Source: Streptomonospora sp. PA3 (lineage in GTDB: Bacteria > Actinomycetota > Actinomycetes > Streptosporangiales > Streptosporangiaceae). Taken from it: DNA of 64,000 bases. The stretch is taken from contig NZ_VTZW01000010.1 of assembly GCF_009728995.1 (NCBI RefSeq), forward strand, positions 528,285 to 592,284, read 5' to 3'. A program made the position numbers and the translations under genes. How positions within the stretch are numbered: the first letter of the stretch is position 1; each line of letters begins with the position of its first letter. A model generated the notes under the pieces. That model made no database searches. It was not told the origin of the DNA and saw only the letters and a program-made list of their open reading frames with translations. This document shows, piece by piece, positions 17,192 through 26,525 of the stretch.

Positions 17192-18133
17192 TCAGGTCTT
17201 GCGCAGCCGCACGCGACTCACCGCGTGGTCGGCCCCCTTATGCAGCACCAGCGTGGCCCTGCCGCGGGTCGGCCGGATGTTCTCCATGAGGTTGACCTCG
17301 TTGATGCTGCGCCACACGCCCGAGGCGAACTCCACGGCCTGCTTCTCGTCCAGCTCGCTGGCCATGGCGTGGAAGTAGGAGCGCGGATCGGCGAAGGCGG
17401 TGCGCCGCAGCTCCAGGAAGCGGTCGAGGTACCAGGCCCGGATGTGCTCGGCCTTGGCGTCGACGTAGATGGAGAAGTCGAAGAAGTCGGCCACGGCCAG
17501 GCGGCCGGGCTGCGGCGGCTGCAGCACGTTGATCCCCTCGACGATGAGGATGTCGGGCCGCTGCACCGTCTGCGTCTGGCCGGGGACCAGGTCGTAGGCC
17601 AGGTGGGAGTACACCGGAATCTCCATCCGCGGCGCGCCGGCCTTCATCTCCGACACGAACCGCACCAGCGCCCGCCGGTCGTAGCTCTCCGGGAACCCCT
17701 TGCGGTTCATGATGCCCCGCTCCTGCAGGACCGCATTGGGGTAGAGGAAGTTGTCGGTACTGACCAGTTCCACGTTGGGGTGGTCGGGCCACTGGGCCAG
17801 GAGCGTGCGCAGAAGGCGCGCGGTCGTGGACTTGCCCACGGCCACGCTGCCGGCCACGCCGATGATGAAGGGCATCGGCTGGTCGCCTTCGCCGAGGAAG
17901 TCGCGCACGGCCGAGTGCCGCCGCCGGGTCGCGCTCACGTAGAGGTTGAGCAGCCTGGACAGCGGCAGGTAGATGTCGCGCACGTCGTCCAGCGACGTGG
18001 GATCGGTCGTGCCCCGCAGGGCTTCGAGATCGTCCTCGGTCAGCGGGAGCGGCGTCGTGTCGCGCAGCGCCGCCCACGCCGGCCGGTCGAGTTCCACATA
18101 CGGCGTTGAAAAGCCGTTCTTCGTCGAAGCCAC
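17192..18133 (-). CDS. coaA: Type I pantothenate kinase
   Basis: 313 residues, the standard CoaA length. The P-loop is [17 protein letters not shown], followed by DNFLYPN and [15 protein letters not shown], both family hallmarks. The [11 protein letters not shown] and [20 protein letters not shown] segments complete the fold. It phosphorylates pantothenate with ATP, the first and usually rate-setting step of coenzyme A synthesis. The start is taken as GTG 18133, just before STKNGF; an earlier in-frame GTG at 18145 is possible. It is divergent from glmS and about 0.5 kb from it. Confidence 0.94.
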   Translation of the reverse strand: MASTKNGFSTPYVELDRPAWAALRDTTPLPLTEDDLEALRGTTDPTSLDDVRDIYLPLSRLLNLYVSATRRRHSAVRDFLGEGDQPMPFIIGVAGSVAVGKSTTARLLRTLLAQWPDHPNVELVSTDNFLYPNAVLQERGIMNRKGFPESYDRRALVRFVSEMKAGAPRMEIPVYSHLAYDLVPGQTQTVQRPDILIVEGINVLQPPQPGRLAVADFFDFSIYVDAKAEHIRAWYLDRFLELRRTAFADPRSYFHAMASELDEKQAVEFASGVWRSINEVNLMENIRPTRGRATLVLHKGADHAVSRVRLRKT

Positions 18134-18662
18134 GCCTGCCCACACTAGACGAGTGCTCCCGCCGCGCCGCGTCCTCCCCCTGCGGAGCGCCCGGAAACGG
18201 CCTGGACGGACCCGCGCAGGGGGTCCGATGGTGGTGCGGGATGCCGTCTCCCCCCACCACCACCGGACGACCGGGCGGCTGCGGGCCGCGCGGGTCCGTG
18301 ACGATCGGCTCGACCGACACGACCGATCCTGGCTTCCCTCCCCGACCGAGCGGTGGCGGACACGGCGGCGATGTACAGCGATGGGGAGATCTTTGTCCGC
18401 AGCTGGTCCGCCCGACCTCCTTCGGCGCCGTGCGGGCCGTGCGCTGTGCGGGCCGCGACACGGCCGACACCGGACAAGCCCGGAAATTCTTCTCGCGTTC
18501 ACTCGCGGCCCCGCGGACCGCGGCGCGCCCGGCTCCGGGCCTGCTGACGTGCGCGGTCTTATCGGGGCCACCGAATGGTCTATACCCTTACCTGCGGAAA
18601 CACACATTGGTATGGCAGCCGGGTGGTCGGTTGACGGCCGTTGATTGGCTACGCTGGCCCTC
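18134..18662. other. coaA/glmS divergent intergenic region
   Basis: About 530 bp with no supportable gene; the short frames in it show no domain or motif. It must hold the divergent promoters of coaA and glmS. A TTGACG occurs at about 18631 and TACGCT about 13 nt later, too close for a standard promoter. A TATACC box lies near 18582. No riboswitch or ribozyme fold of the glmS type is visible. Confidence 0.4.
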
Positions 18663-20513
18663 ATGTGCGGAATCGTTGGCTACGTCGGGCCGCAACCGGC
18701 GCTTGAGGTGGTCGTCGACGGCCTCAAAAGGTTGGAGTACCGCGGGTACGACTCCGCGGGCGTCGCCGTCCTGGCCGACGGCCGGATGGACACCGAGAAG
18801 CGCGCCGGCAAGCTCGCCAACCTGAAGGCGGCCCTGGCCGAGACCCCGCGCTCGGCCGACGGCATCGGGATCGGGCACACCCGCTGGGCCACCCACGGCG
18901 CGCCCACCGACGTCAACGCCCATCCCCACGTCGACAACGACAACCGGGTGGCGGTCATCCACAACGGCATCATCGAGAACTTCGCCTCGCTGCGCCTGGA
19001 GCTGGAGGAGCGCGGCTGCAAGTTCACCTCCGAGACCGACACCGAGGTGGCCGCCCACCTGCTCGGCGAGGAGCTCAAGCGGCAGGGCGAGGACCTGGCC
19101 GCGGCCATGCGGGCGGTCTGCCGCAGGCTGGAGGGCGCCTTCACCCTGGTCGCGATGTACGCGGGAGACCCCGACCTCGTGGTGGCGGCACGGCGCAACT
19201 CGCCGCTGGTGGTCGGCCGCGGCGACGGCGAGAACTTCCTGGCCAGCGATGTGGCCGCCTTCATCGCCCACACCCGCGACGCCGTGGAGCTGGGCCAGGA
19301 CCAGGTCGTGGAGCTGCGCCGCGACTCGGTGGCCGTCACCGACTACGACGGCAACCCCGCCCCGGTGCGCGAATACCACGTCGACTGGGACGCCTCCGCC
19401 GCCGAGAAGGGCGGCTACGACTACTTCATGCTCAAGGAGATCGTCGAGCAGCCGCAGGCGGTCGCCGACACCCTCCTGGGGCGCGTGGGGGTCGACGGCA
19501 CCCTCACCCTGGACGAGATGCGGCTCGCGCCCTCGGAGCTGCGCGACATCGAGAAGATCGTCATCATCGCCTGCGGCACCTCCTACCACGCCGGGCTGAT
19601 CGCCAAGTACGCGATCGAGCACTGGTGCCGCATCCCCTGCGAGGTCGAGGTCGCCAGCGAGTTCCGCTACCGCGACCCCATCCTGAACCGCCAGACCATG
19701 GTGATCGCGATCTCGCAGTCGGGCGAGAGCATGGACACCCTGATGGCGGTGCGCTACGCGCGCGAGCAGCGCGCACGCGTGCTGGCCATCTGCAACGTCA
19801 ACGGCTCGACCATCCCGCGCGAGTCCGACGGCGTCCTCTACACCCACGCCGGGCCCGAGGTGGGGGTCGCGGCCACCAAGACCTTCCTCACCCAACTGGT
19901 GGCCTGCTACCTGGTCGGGCTCTACCTCGCCCAGATGCGCAACCTCAAGTTCGGCGACGAGATCAACGCCGTCATCGAGCAGCTGGCCAACATGCCCCAG
20001 CAGGTCGAGAAGGTGCTGGGCACCGTGGCCCCGGTGCGCGAACTCGCCCGGTCGCTGGCCGACTCCGAGACGGTGCTCTTCCTCGGCCGCCACGTGGGCT
20101 ATCCCGTGGCGCTGGAGGGCGCGCTCAAGCTCAAGGAGCTGGCCTACATGCACGCCGAGGCCTTCGCCGCCGGCGAGCTCAAGCACGGCCCGATCGCGCT
20201 GATCGAGGACGGCCTCCCGGTGGTCGTGGTGGTGCCCTCGCGCGAGGGGCGCGGAGTGCTGCACGACAAGATCGTCTCCAACATCCAGGAGATCCGCGCG
20301 CGCGGCGCCCGCACCATCGTCATCGCCGAGGAGGGCGACGAGACGGTGCGGCCCTTCGCCGACGAGCTGATCGGGATCCCGGCCGTGCCGACCCTGCTGC
20401 AGCCGGTCGTGGCGACGGTGCCGCTGCAGGTGTTCGCCTGCGAGCTGGCGCTGGCCAAGGGCAACGACGTGGACCAGCCGCGCAACCTCGCCAAGAGCGT
20501 GACAGTGGAGTAG
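18663..20513 (+). CDS. glmS: Glutamine-fructose-6-phosphate aminotransferase
   Basis: 616 residues. A class-II glutaminase domain starts at the catalytic cysteine C2 (MCGIVGYVG). Two SIS sugar-isomerase domains follow ([51 protein letters not shown]). The protein ends in the conserved [15 protein letters not shown] tail. It makes glucosamine-6-phosphate from fructose-6-phosphate and glutamine, committing carbon to peptidoglycan and other amino sugars. ATG 18663 must be the start because Cys must be residue 2 after Met removal. glmM, the next enzyme, lies 4.4 kb downstream on the other strand. Confidence 0.97.
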   Translation: MCGIVGYVGPQPALEVVVDGLKRLEYRGYDSAGVAVLADGRMDTEKRAGKLANLKAALAETPRSADGIGIGHTRWATHGAPTDVNAHPHVDNDNRVAVIHNGIIENFASLRLELEERGCKFTSETDTEVAAHLLGEELKRQGEDLAAAMRAVCRRLEGAFTLVAMYAGDPDLVVAARRNSPLVVGRGDGENFLASDVAAFIAHTRDAVELGQDQVVELRRDSVAVTDYDGNPAPVREYHVDWDASAAEKGGYDYFMLKEIVEQPQAVADTLLGRVGVDGTLTLDEMRLAPSELRDIEKIVIIACGTSYHAGLIAKYAIEHWCRIPCEVEVASEFRYRDPILNRQTMVIAISQSGESMDTLMAVRYAREQRARVLAICNVNGSTIPRESDGVLYTHAGPEVGVAATKTFLTQLVACYLVGLYLAQMRNLKFGDEINAVIEQLANMPQQVEKVLGTVAPVRELARSLADSETVLFLGRHVGYPVALEGALKLKELAYMHAEAFAAGELKHGPIALIEDGLPVVVVVPSREGRGVLHDKIVSNIQEIRARGARTIVIAEEGDETVRPFADELIGIPAVPTLLQPVVATVPLQVFACELALAKGNDVDQPRNLAKSVTVE

Positions 20514-20523
20514 CAGCCGCAGC

Positions 20524-20578
20524 GATCCTGTACCTGTGGCCACATGTGATCGCGCACAGTGGCCACAGGCACAAGATC
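20524..20578. repeat. 55-bp palindromic repeat, copy A (convergent terminator candidate)
   Basis: A 55-bp near-palindrome 10 nt after the glmS stop and 11 nt before the end of the siderophore-binding gene on the other strand. The outer 20-nt arms pair at 18 of 20 positions, and a short TGTG/CACA stem extends inward. Compared with the reverse complement of copy B (24845-24899), 43 of 55 positions match without gaps. Its place between converging genes suggests a bidirectional terminator, but the shared sequence shows it is also a dispersed repeat. Confidence 0.75.
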
Positions 20579-20589
20579 CGCGGAGAAGG

Positions 20590-21609
20590 CTACTCCGGCG
20601 CCTGGACGCCGAAGATGCCGGCCATGTCGCCGAGCACCGTGTTGGCGCCCTGCAGGCTGACCGAGGTCAGCCAGACCTCGTCGGAGACGGTGTGCCTCTC
20701 GCCCTCCAACTGGTCCCACAGCGGGTTGGAGGTGAACTTCTCCGCCTTGTCCGCGGCCTCGCCGGTGCCGTCGTCCCAAGTCGAGACCATGATGTGGTCG
20801 GCGTCGAGGTCGAGGATCTCCTCGGGGCTCAGATTCGCCGCGATGCCCCCTTCTTCGGGCATCGGCGCGCCCTCGGGGCGCGGCAGGCCCACGTCGGACT
20901 GGATGATGCCGGGGAAGGAGTCCGGCCCGTAGAGACGCACCGTCGGCTCTCCGGCGAAGCGGGCGAGGGTCATGGTGGGCATCTCGCCGCCGTTCTGCTC
21001 GGCGATCGCCTCGCCCAGCTTCGCGGCCCGCTCCTCGTAGTCGGCGATCTGGCTCTTGGCCATGTCCTCCTTGCCCACCGCCTTGCCGACCAGCAGGTGG
21101 TTCTGCTTCCAGGTGGCACCGGTGGTCTCGGAGAAGACCGTCGGGGCGATCTTGGCGAGCTGGTCGTAGATCGCCTCGTGGCGCACCTTGGCCGACAGGA
21201 TCAGGTCGGGCTGCAGCTCGGCGATCCTGGCCAGGTCGGGGGCCTCCAGGGTCCCCACGACCTCGGCGCCGCCGGCGTAGGTCTCGCCCTGCTCGCCGAG
21301 GTAGCCGCGCAGGCCGCCGCCGTCGCCGTAGGCGGTGCGGCCCACCACCTGCGTCTCCAGGCCGATGGCGGAGTCGAGGTAGCTGGTGTCGAGCACGACC
21401 ACCCGCTCGGGCCGCGACTCGATCGTGGTCTCGCCCATGGCGTGTTCGACGGTGACGGGGAACGCGCCGGAGCCTCCGGAGTCCCCGGAGGCGTCCGAAG
21501 CGCCGGAGCCGGGGTCCGCACCGCAGGCGGTGAGCAGGATCAGCGCAGCGGCGGCCGATGCGGTCGCGAGTGTTCGCGCACTGGTGCGCAGGCGTACGAG
21601 AGGCGCCAT
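20590..21609 (-). CDS. Ferric-siderophore ABC transporter substrate-binding lipoprotein
   Basis: 339 residues. A lipoprotein signal ends in lipobox LLTAC, followed by a short Gly/Ser/Asp linker. The type-III binding-protein fold shows VTVEHAMGETTIESRPERVV, LDTSYLDSAIGL, LARIAELQPDLIL and a final WLTSVSLQGANTVL helix. It captures an iron-loaded siderophore at the outer face for the FecCD-type permeases encoded divergently. ATG 21609 is chosen because AAGGGAG lies 4 nt upstream. An iron box sits just upstream of its start, so iron repression via DmdR/IdeR is likely. The siderophore type is not predictable. Confidence 0.93.
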   Translation of the reverse strand: MAPLVRLRTSARTLATASAAAALILLTACGADPGSGASDASGDSGGSGAFPVTVEHAMGETTIESRPERVVVLDTSYLDSAIGLETQVVGRTAYGDGGGLRGYLGEQGETYAGGAEVVGTLEAPDLARIAELQPDLILSAKVRHEAIYDQLAKIAPTVFSETTGATWKQNHLLVGKAVGKEDMAKSQIADYEERAAKLGEAIAEQNGGEMPTMTLARFAGEPTVRLYGPDSFPGIIQSDVGLPRPEGAPMPEEGGIAANLSPEEILDLDADHIMVSTWDDGTGEAADKAEKFTSNPLWDQLEGERHTVSDEVWLTSVSLQGANTVLGDMAGIFGVQAPE

Positions 21610-21636
21610 GGGGCTCCCTTTGCAGTTCACGGTAGA

Positions 21637-21655
21637 TTAGGTTCGTCTTGCCTAA
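21637..21655. promoter_or_regulatory. Iron box (DmdR/IdeR/DtxR operator)
   Basis: The 19-bp palindrome TTAGGTTCGTCTTGCCTAA lies 28 bp upstream of the siderophore-binding gene and 121 bp upstream of the divergent permease gene. It matches the actinobacterial iron-box pattern TTAGGTTAGSCTAACCTAA at both outer arms and differs only in the centre. Iron-loaded DmdR/IdeR should bind it and repress both directions. Confidence 0.85.
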
Positions 21656-21775
21656 CACTGCTGATGGTGCGGAATTGGGAGTATGGGAGTTTTGGCCGGC
21701 TTTGTCCAGTAGGTCGGTATCCACCGGAGGGCCGGCGACCTGCCGGCGGACGAGACGGAGGAAGGGGATGCGGCG

Positions 21776-22840
21776 GTGACGACGAGCGCGACCGCCCCGC
21801 CGCGCGCACCCGGCGCCGCCGCGGCCGCACCGGCCGCCGCCCCGCGGCTGCGCAGGCGCCTGGCCGGCCTGGTGCTCCTGCTGGCCGTGCTCGCGCTGTG
21901 CGCGGTGCTGAGCGTCGCCGTGGGCTCGCGCGCCATCGCACCCGCCGAGGTCTGGCGCACCCTCCTGGCGCCCGACGGCGGCGAGGCCAGCACGATCGTG
22001 CACGCGTTGCGCCTGCCCCGCACCCTGCTCGGCGTCGTCGTCGGTGCGGCGCTGGGCGTTGCCGGGGTGCTGATGCAAAGCCACACCCGCAACCCCATCG
22101 CCGACCCGAGCCTGCTGGGCGTGGCCTACGGCGCGGCCTGCGCCGTGGTGCTGAGCGTGTTCCTGCTGGGCCTGACCGACCTCTCCGCCTACGTGTGGTC
22201 CGCCATCGGCGGCGCCCTGGCGGCCAGCGTCGCCGTGTTCGCGATCGCCTCCGGCGGATCGCGCGGACCCACCCCGATGACGCTGCTGCTGGCCGGCGCC
22301 GCGATGACGGCCCTGCTCAGCGCGATCACCTCGGCAGTCGTGCTGCTGGACGAGCGCAGCCTGGAGGTCTACCGGTTCTGGCGAGTCGGTTCGCTCAGCG
22401 GCCGGCCCGCCGGGGTCACCGACCAGATCCTGCCCTTCATCGCCGCCGGCCTGGTGCTGGCGGCGGCCGGCGCCCGCGGCATGAACGCCCTGGCGCTGGG
22501 CGACGACGTGGCCACCGCGCTGGGCCACCGGGTACGCCTGATCCGCGCGTCGGGAGTGGCGGCCATCGCGCTGCTCGCGGGCGCGTCGGTGGCCGCCACC
22601 GGCCCGATCGGCTTCGTCGGCCTGGTGGCCCCGCACGCCGCCCGGGCGGTCACCGGCCCCGACCACCGGTGGTTGGTGCCCTATGCCGCGCTGTGCGGCG
22701 CCGCACTCGTCCTGGCCGCCGATGTGGCCGGGCGCGTGGTGCGCGGCTCCGGCGAGGTCGAGGTGGGCATCGTGCTCGCCGTGCTGGGCGGCCCCTTCTT
22801 CATCGCCCTCGTCCGCCGCAAGAGGCTGGTCGAACTGTGA
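21776..22840 (+). CDS. FecCD-family iron-siderophore permease 1
   Basis: 354 residues with about nine to ten membrane helices. FecCD motifs are LRLPRTLLGVVVGAALGVAG, QSHTRNPIADPSLLGVAYGA and GPIGFVGLVAPHAARAVTG (the coupling loop to the ATPase). It forms half of the membrane channel for ferric siderophore. The first ~25 residues are Ala/Pro-rich. GTG 21776 is preceded by GGAAGGGG. Its stop overlaps the next permease start as GTGA, showing translational coupling. Confidence 0.92.
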   Translation: MTTSATAPPRAPGAAAAAPAAAPRLRRRLAGLVLLLAVLALCAVLSVAVGSRAIAPAEVWRTLLAPDGGEASTIVHALRLPRTLLGVVVGAALGVAGVLMQSHTRNPIADPSLLGVAYGAACAVVLSVFLLGLTDLSAYVWSAIGGALAASVAVFAIASGGSRGPTPMTLLLAGAAMTALLSAITSAVVLLDERSLEVYRFWRVGSLSGRPAGVTDQILPFIAAGLVLAAAGARGMNALALGDDVATALGHRVRLIRASGVAAIALLAGASVAATGPIGFVGLVAPHAARAVTGPDHRWLVPYAALCGAALVLAADVAGRVVRGSGEVEVGIVLAVLGGPFFIALVRRKRLVEL

Positions 22841-23955
22841 GCGCGCCCGCCCGCACCCGCCGCTCGCCCGCGCGCCCGCCCCGATCCGCCGATGCGCTGA
22901 ACCGGCCGGCACTGCGCATCGGCCCGGCGTCGTGGCCCTGGCGCCCCCGCGCCGCGCTGGTGTGCCTGGCCGTGACCGTGCTGCTGGCCGCGGCGTTCCT
23001 GCGGGCCCTGGTGGCCTTCGACTCCGCCGACGTGGGCCTGGCCGAGGTGACCGCGGTGCTGCTGGGCGGGGGCGACCCCGGCCAGCGCTTCATCGTCTGG
23101 GAGCTGCGCATGCCGCGCGCGCTCACCGGTGCGCTGGTGGGCGCGGCGCTGGGCCTGTCCGGCGCCATCCTGCAGTCGGTGGCCCGCAATCCGCTGGCCA
23201 GCCCCGACACACTGGGGATCGGGTGGGGCGCCGCGATCGGCGCCGTCGCCGTGATCGTCCTCGGCGGCAGCGCGGGCGGCGTCAGCGGCGCCGCCGCCCA
23301 GTTCGGCGTGCCCGCGGGCGCGATCGCCGGAGGGCTCGCCGCGGCGTTGGCGGTCTTCGGCCTGTCCTGGCGCTCGGGTGTGCACAGCAACCGCCTGCTG
23401 CTCGTGGGCATCGCCGTCTCGCTGACGTGCGCGAACCTCGTTTACTGGCTCATGACCTGGACCGACCTGGACAGTGCGGCGCGCGCCCAGACCTGGGTGA
23501 CCGGCAGCCTCCACGCGGCCGACTGGGACCGGGCCGGCGCCGCCGCGGTCACGCTGGCGGTGCTGATCCCCGCGGCGCTGGCGGCCGGCCGCGCACTGGG
23601 AGCGCTGGGACTCGGCGACGACGCCGCGCGCGGCCTGGGCGTGCGCGTCGACGCCGCCCGGCTCGTGCTCCTGGCGGTCTCGGCGCTGCTGGTGTGCGTG
23701 GCCACCTCGGCGGCGGGACCGATCAACTTCGTCGCCCTCGCCGCTCCGCAGATCGCCATGCGGCTGTGCCGCGCCGCCCAGCCGCCGCCGGCCGCCTCGA
23801 TGCTGCTGGGCGGCGCGCTGACGCTGGTCGCCGACCAGCTGGCGGCCGGCCTGTTCGCACCCACCCAGCTGCCCGTGGGCGTGTTCACGGCCGTCCTGGG
23901 CGCCCCCTACCTGATGTATTTGATCGTTCTCCGCCACCGGGAGGCCCGGCTATGA
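22837..23955 (+). CDS. FecCD-family iron-siderophore permease 2
   Basis: 372 residues. It has the same fold as the preceding permease: ELRMPRALTGALVGAALGLS, QSVARNPLASPDTLGIGWGA and GPINFVALAAPQIAMRL. The basic/proline-rich amino extension of about 40 residues precedes the first helix. It pairs with permease 1 as a heterodimer. The GTG start lies within the upstream stop (GTGA), and its own stop overlaps the ATPase start by 4 nt, so translation of all three plus-strand genes is coupled. Confidence 0.92.
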   Translation: MSAPARTRRSPARPPRSADALNRPALRIGPASWPWRPRAALVCLAVTVLLAAAFLRALVAFDSADVGLAEVTAVLLGGGDPGQRFIVWELRMPRALTGALVGAALGLSGAILQSVARNPLASPDTLGIGWGAAIGAVAVIVLGGSAGGVSGAAAQFGVPAGAIAGGLAAALAVFGLSWRSGVHSNRLLLVGIAVSLTCANLVYWLMTWTDLDSAARAQTWVTGSLHAADWDRAGAAAVTLAVLIPAALAAGRALGALGLGDDAARGLGVRVDAARLVLLAVSALLVCVATSAAGPINFVALAAPQIAMRLCRAAQPPPAASMLLGGALTLVADQLAAGLFAPTQLPVGVFTAVLGAPYLMYLIVLRHREARL

Positions 23956-24812
23956 CCTCCGAACCCCCAACCGGCGGGCCCGAGCGGCTGCGCGCGGAGC
24001 GGGTGACGCTCGCCTACGGCGACAACGTCATCTCGCACGAGCTGGACTTCGCCGTCGCCGACCGCGAGGTGACCGCGATCATCGGTCCCAACGGCTGCGG
24101 CAAGTCGACTCTGCTGCGGGCGCTGGGCCGGCTGCTGCGGCCCGACGCCGGCCGGATCGTGCTCGACGGCCGCCCGATCAGGTCCGTACCCCCGCGCGAG
24201 GCCGCCCGCACCGTGGCCGTCCTTCCCCAGTCGCCGCAGGCGCCGCCCGGGCTGGCGGTCGCCGACCTCGTGGCACGCGGACGCCACCCGCACCAGAGCT
24301 GGTACCGGCAGTGGTCGGGCACCGACCAGGAGGCGGTCGCCCGCGCCCTGGAGCTGACCGGGATGCTCGACTGCGCCGAGCGCACGCTGGAGCAGCTGTC
24401 GGGCGGCCAGCGCCAGCGGGCGTGGATCTCCATGGCCCTGGCCCAGGAGACCGACCTGCTGCTGCTGGACGAACCCACCACCTTCCTCGACCTCGCCCAC
24501 CAGATCGAGGTGCTGGACCTGGTGCGCGAGCTCAACGAGCGGCACGGGCGCACGGTCGTCATGGTGCTGCACGACCTGAACCTGGCGGCGCGCTACTCCC
24601 ACCGCCTCGTCGCAATGTCCCGGGGCGCCGTGCGGGCCGCGGGCACGGCCGAGGAGGTCCTCACCCCCGACCTGCTCGCCGAGGTGTTCGGGCTGCGGTG
24701 CGCGGTCATCGCCGATCCCGTATCGGGCACACCGCTGGTGGTACCGGTCAGCGCCCACGACCCCGTGCCGGACACGGCCGGTTCCCCGGCCGCCTCCCCG
24801 TCCGAGGGCTGA
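23952..24812 (+). CDS. Iron-siderophore ABC transporter ATP-binding protein
   Basis: 286 residues of the FepC/FhuC type: Walker A GPNGCGKST, Q-loop VLPQSPQAPP, signature LSGGQRQRAW, Walker B LLLLDEPTTFLD and switch VLHDLNLAARYSHR. It drives siderophore uptake through the two FecCD permeases. A short Pro/Ala/Ser tail follows the family core. The ATGA overlap with the upstream gene fixes the start. It is the last gene of the plus-strand half, followed after 32 nt by palindromic repeat copy B. Confidence 0.94.
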   Translation: MTSEPPTGGPERLRAERVTLAYGDNVISHELDFAVADREVTAIIGPNGCGKSTLLRALGRLLRPDAGRIVLDGRPIRSVPPREAARTVAVLPQSPQAPPGLAVADLVARGRHPHQSWYRQWSGTDQEAVARALELTGMLDCAERTLEQLSGGQRQRAWISMALAQETDLLLLDEPTTFLDLAHQIEVLDLVRELNERHGRTVVMVLHDLNLAARYSHRLVAMSRGAVRAAGTAEEVLTPDLLAEVFGLRCAVIADPVSGTPLVVPVSAHDPVPDTAGSPAASPSEG

Positions 24813-24844
24813 CCGCGGATCGGTTCGGGTGGGCGAGCGGCGCT

Positions 24845-24899
24845 GATCTTGTACGTGCGGTCGTTGTGAGCGATAACAAGTGGCTATAGGTACAAGATC
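24845..24899. repeat. 55-bp palindromic repeat, copy B with lac-operator-like core
   Basis: It is the same length as copy A and inverted relative to it (43 of 55 matches on the opposite strand). The outermost 10 bp of each arm (GATCTTGTAC) pair perfectly. The centre reads TTGTGAGCGATAACAA (24864-24879), the E. coli lac operator core less one G. It lies between the converging siderophore ATPase and glmM genes, 32 and 26 nt from their ends. It is a plausible bidirectional terminator; the operator resemblance may be chance. Confidence 0.75.
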
Positions 24900-24925
24900 G
24901 GCGCTGTTTTCGCGGGCCGCGGGTG

Positions 24926-26272
24926 CTAGCCGATCGCCAGGTTCTCGCGCACCACGCCCGCCAGGCGTTCGGCGACCTCCTGGGCGTGGGGCTCGGCGGC
25001 GGCCTCGACCATGACGCGGACCATCGGCTCGGTGCCGCTGGGCCGGATCAGCACCCGGCCGGTCTCGCCCAGCTCGGCCTCCGCCTGCGCCACCGCCTCG
25101 GCCAGCGCCGCCGAGGACCCCGCCCGGGTCTTGTCGACACCGCGCACGTTGATCAGCACCTGCGGCAGCCGGGTCATCACCTTGGCCAGCTCGTCCAGCG
25201 CCAGGCCGCGCCGGCACATCGCGCTCAGCAGGTGCAGTCCGGTCAGCAGGCCGTCCCCGGTGGTGGCGTGGTTGGTGATCACCACGTGCCCGGACTGCTC
25301 GCCGCCCAGGGAGAAGCCGCCCTCGCGCATCGCCTCCAGCACGTAGCGGTCGCCGACCGGGGTCTCGACCACGGTGATCCCCGCCTCGCGCATGGCCAGT
25401 TTCAGCCCCAGGTTGGACATCACCGTGATGACCAGGGTGTCCTCGGCCAGCCGGCCGGCCTCGTGCAGCTCCAGCGCGAGGATGCCCATGATCTGGTCGC
25501 CGTCGACCACCGAGCCGTCGGCGGCCACCGCCAGGCAGCGGTCGGCGTCGCCGTCGTGGGCGATACCGGCATCGGCCCCGTGCCGGCGCACGGCCTCGCG
25601 CAGCTCGTCCAGGTGGGTCGAGCCGCAGCCGTCGTTGATGTTCAGGCCGTCGGGGTCGTCGTGGATCGCCACGACGTCGGCGCCCGCGCGCCGCAGCGCC
25701 TCGGGGGACACGGCGGCGGCCGCGCCCTTGGCGCAGTCCACCACGACCCGCAGGCCGTCGAGCGGGTTGGGCAGCGTGCCGACCACGTGGCCGATGTAGC
25801 GCTCGGCGCTGTCGGGGGCGTCGGTGACCCTGCCCACAGCCGCGCCGACCGCTCCCTGCGCGGGCTCGCGCAGCGCGGCCTCGATCTCGTCCTCGACGGC
25901 GTCGGGCAGCTTGTGCCCGCCGGGCCCGAAGAACTTGATGCCGTTGTCGGGGGCCGGGTTGTGGCTGGCCGACAGCATCACGCCGAAGTCGGCGTCCATC
26001 TCGGCCGTGAGATAGGCGACGGCCGGCGTGGGCAGCACACCCAGCCGCACGACGTCCACTCCCGCGCTCGCGAGCCCGGCGACGACGGCCGCCTCCAGGA
26101 ACTCGCCGGAGGCCCGGGTATCGCGGCCCACGACCGCCCGGGGACGCTCCCGCTCCGGGGCCGCCGCGGGCAGCACCCGCGCGGCGGCGATGGACAGCTC
26201 CAGCGCCAGAGCCGCGGTGAGGTCGCGACCCGCGACCCCCCGGACTCCGTCGGTACCGAACAGCCGAGTCAC
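24926..26272 (-). CDS. glmM: Phosphoglucosamine mutase
   Basis: 448 residues, the normal length. The opening [10 protein letters not shown] is diagnostic. The phosphoserine loop is [20 protein letters not shown], the metal site is [12 protein letters not shown] and the phosphate-binding site near the end is [16 protein letters not shown]. It converts glucosamine-6-phosphate to glucosamine-1-phosphate, the step after GlmS. The start is GTG 26272 directly before the conserved opening; longer frames upstream lack family sequence. It lies downstream of rplM-rpsI on the same strand, separated by a terminator-like hairpin. Confidence 0.96.
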   Translation of the reverse strand: MTRLFGTDGVRGVAGRDLTAALALELSIAAARVLPAAAPERERPRAVVGRDTRASGEFLEAAVVAGLASAGVDVVRLGVLPTPAVAYLTAEMDADFGVMLSASHNPAPDNGIKFFGPGGHKLPDAVEDEIEAALREPAQGAVGAAVGRVTDAPDSAERYIGHVVGTLPNPLDGLRVVVDCAKGAAAAVSPEALRRAGADVVAIHDDPDGLNINDGCGSTHLDELREAVRRHGADAGIAHDGDADRCLAVAADGSVVDGDQIMGILALELHEAGRLAEDTLVITVMSNLGLKLAMREAGITVVETPVGDRYVLEAMREGGFSLGGEQSGHVVITNHATTGDGLLTGLHLLSAMCRRGLALDELAKVMTRLPQVLINVRGVDKTRAGSSAALAEAVAQAEAELGETGRVLIRPSGTEPMVRVMVEAAAEPHAQEVAERLAGVVRENLAIG

Positions 26273-26436
26273 GAACCAACCGCCCCTTCGTCTGCGTAGT
26301 AGCGAAGCCGGTCGCATCCCACGGCGTTCGCGACCCGTGTGCGGTCGCGGTCCGCGCCTGCGGAACGGGGCGTGGAGCCCGTCGGCCGAGGTACCCGCAC
26401 GCATGCACCGAACCGGACGAGACCGGCGAAAAACGT

Positions 26437-26481
26437 ACGGCCCGCGCAGACCACCCGGAGATCGGGGGAAAGGCGGGCCGT
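26437..26481 (-). terminator. Hairpin after rpsI (rplM-rpsI terminator)
   Basis: Nine-base arms ACGGCCCGC (26437-26445) and GCGGGCCGT (26473-26481) pair perfectly. A smaller CCCG/CGGG pairing lies inside the loop. It lies 45 nt downstream of the rpsI stop and upstream of glmM on the transcribed strand. There is no clear U-tract, as is common in actinobacteria. Confidence 0.6.
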
Positions 26482-26525
26482 GACCGGATGCGCCGACCGG
26501 AGCCGGCGGCATCGCGGCCGAGCGC

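Noticed and set aside
18631..18651. TTGACG...TACGCT as the glmS promoter
   Set aside because: The spacer is about 13 nt, too short for a sigma-A promoter, and the -10 would almost touch the start codon.
18544..18662. A glmS ribozyme or GlcN6P riboswitch
   Set aside because: No catalytic core or pseudoknot pattern is visible; these are characteristic of Firmicutes rather than actinobacteria.
20144..22912. A 922-codon minus-strand frame across glmS, the siderophore-binding gene and a permease
   Set aside because: It is antisense or off-frame to three well-recognised genes and has Arg/Gly/His-rich shadow composition with no domain.
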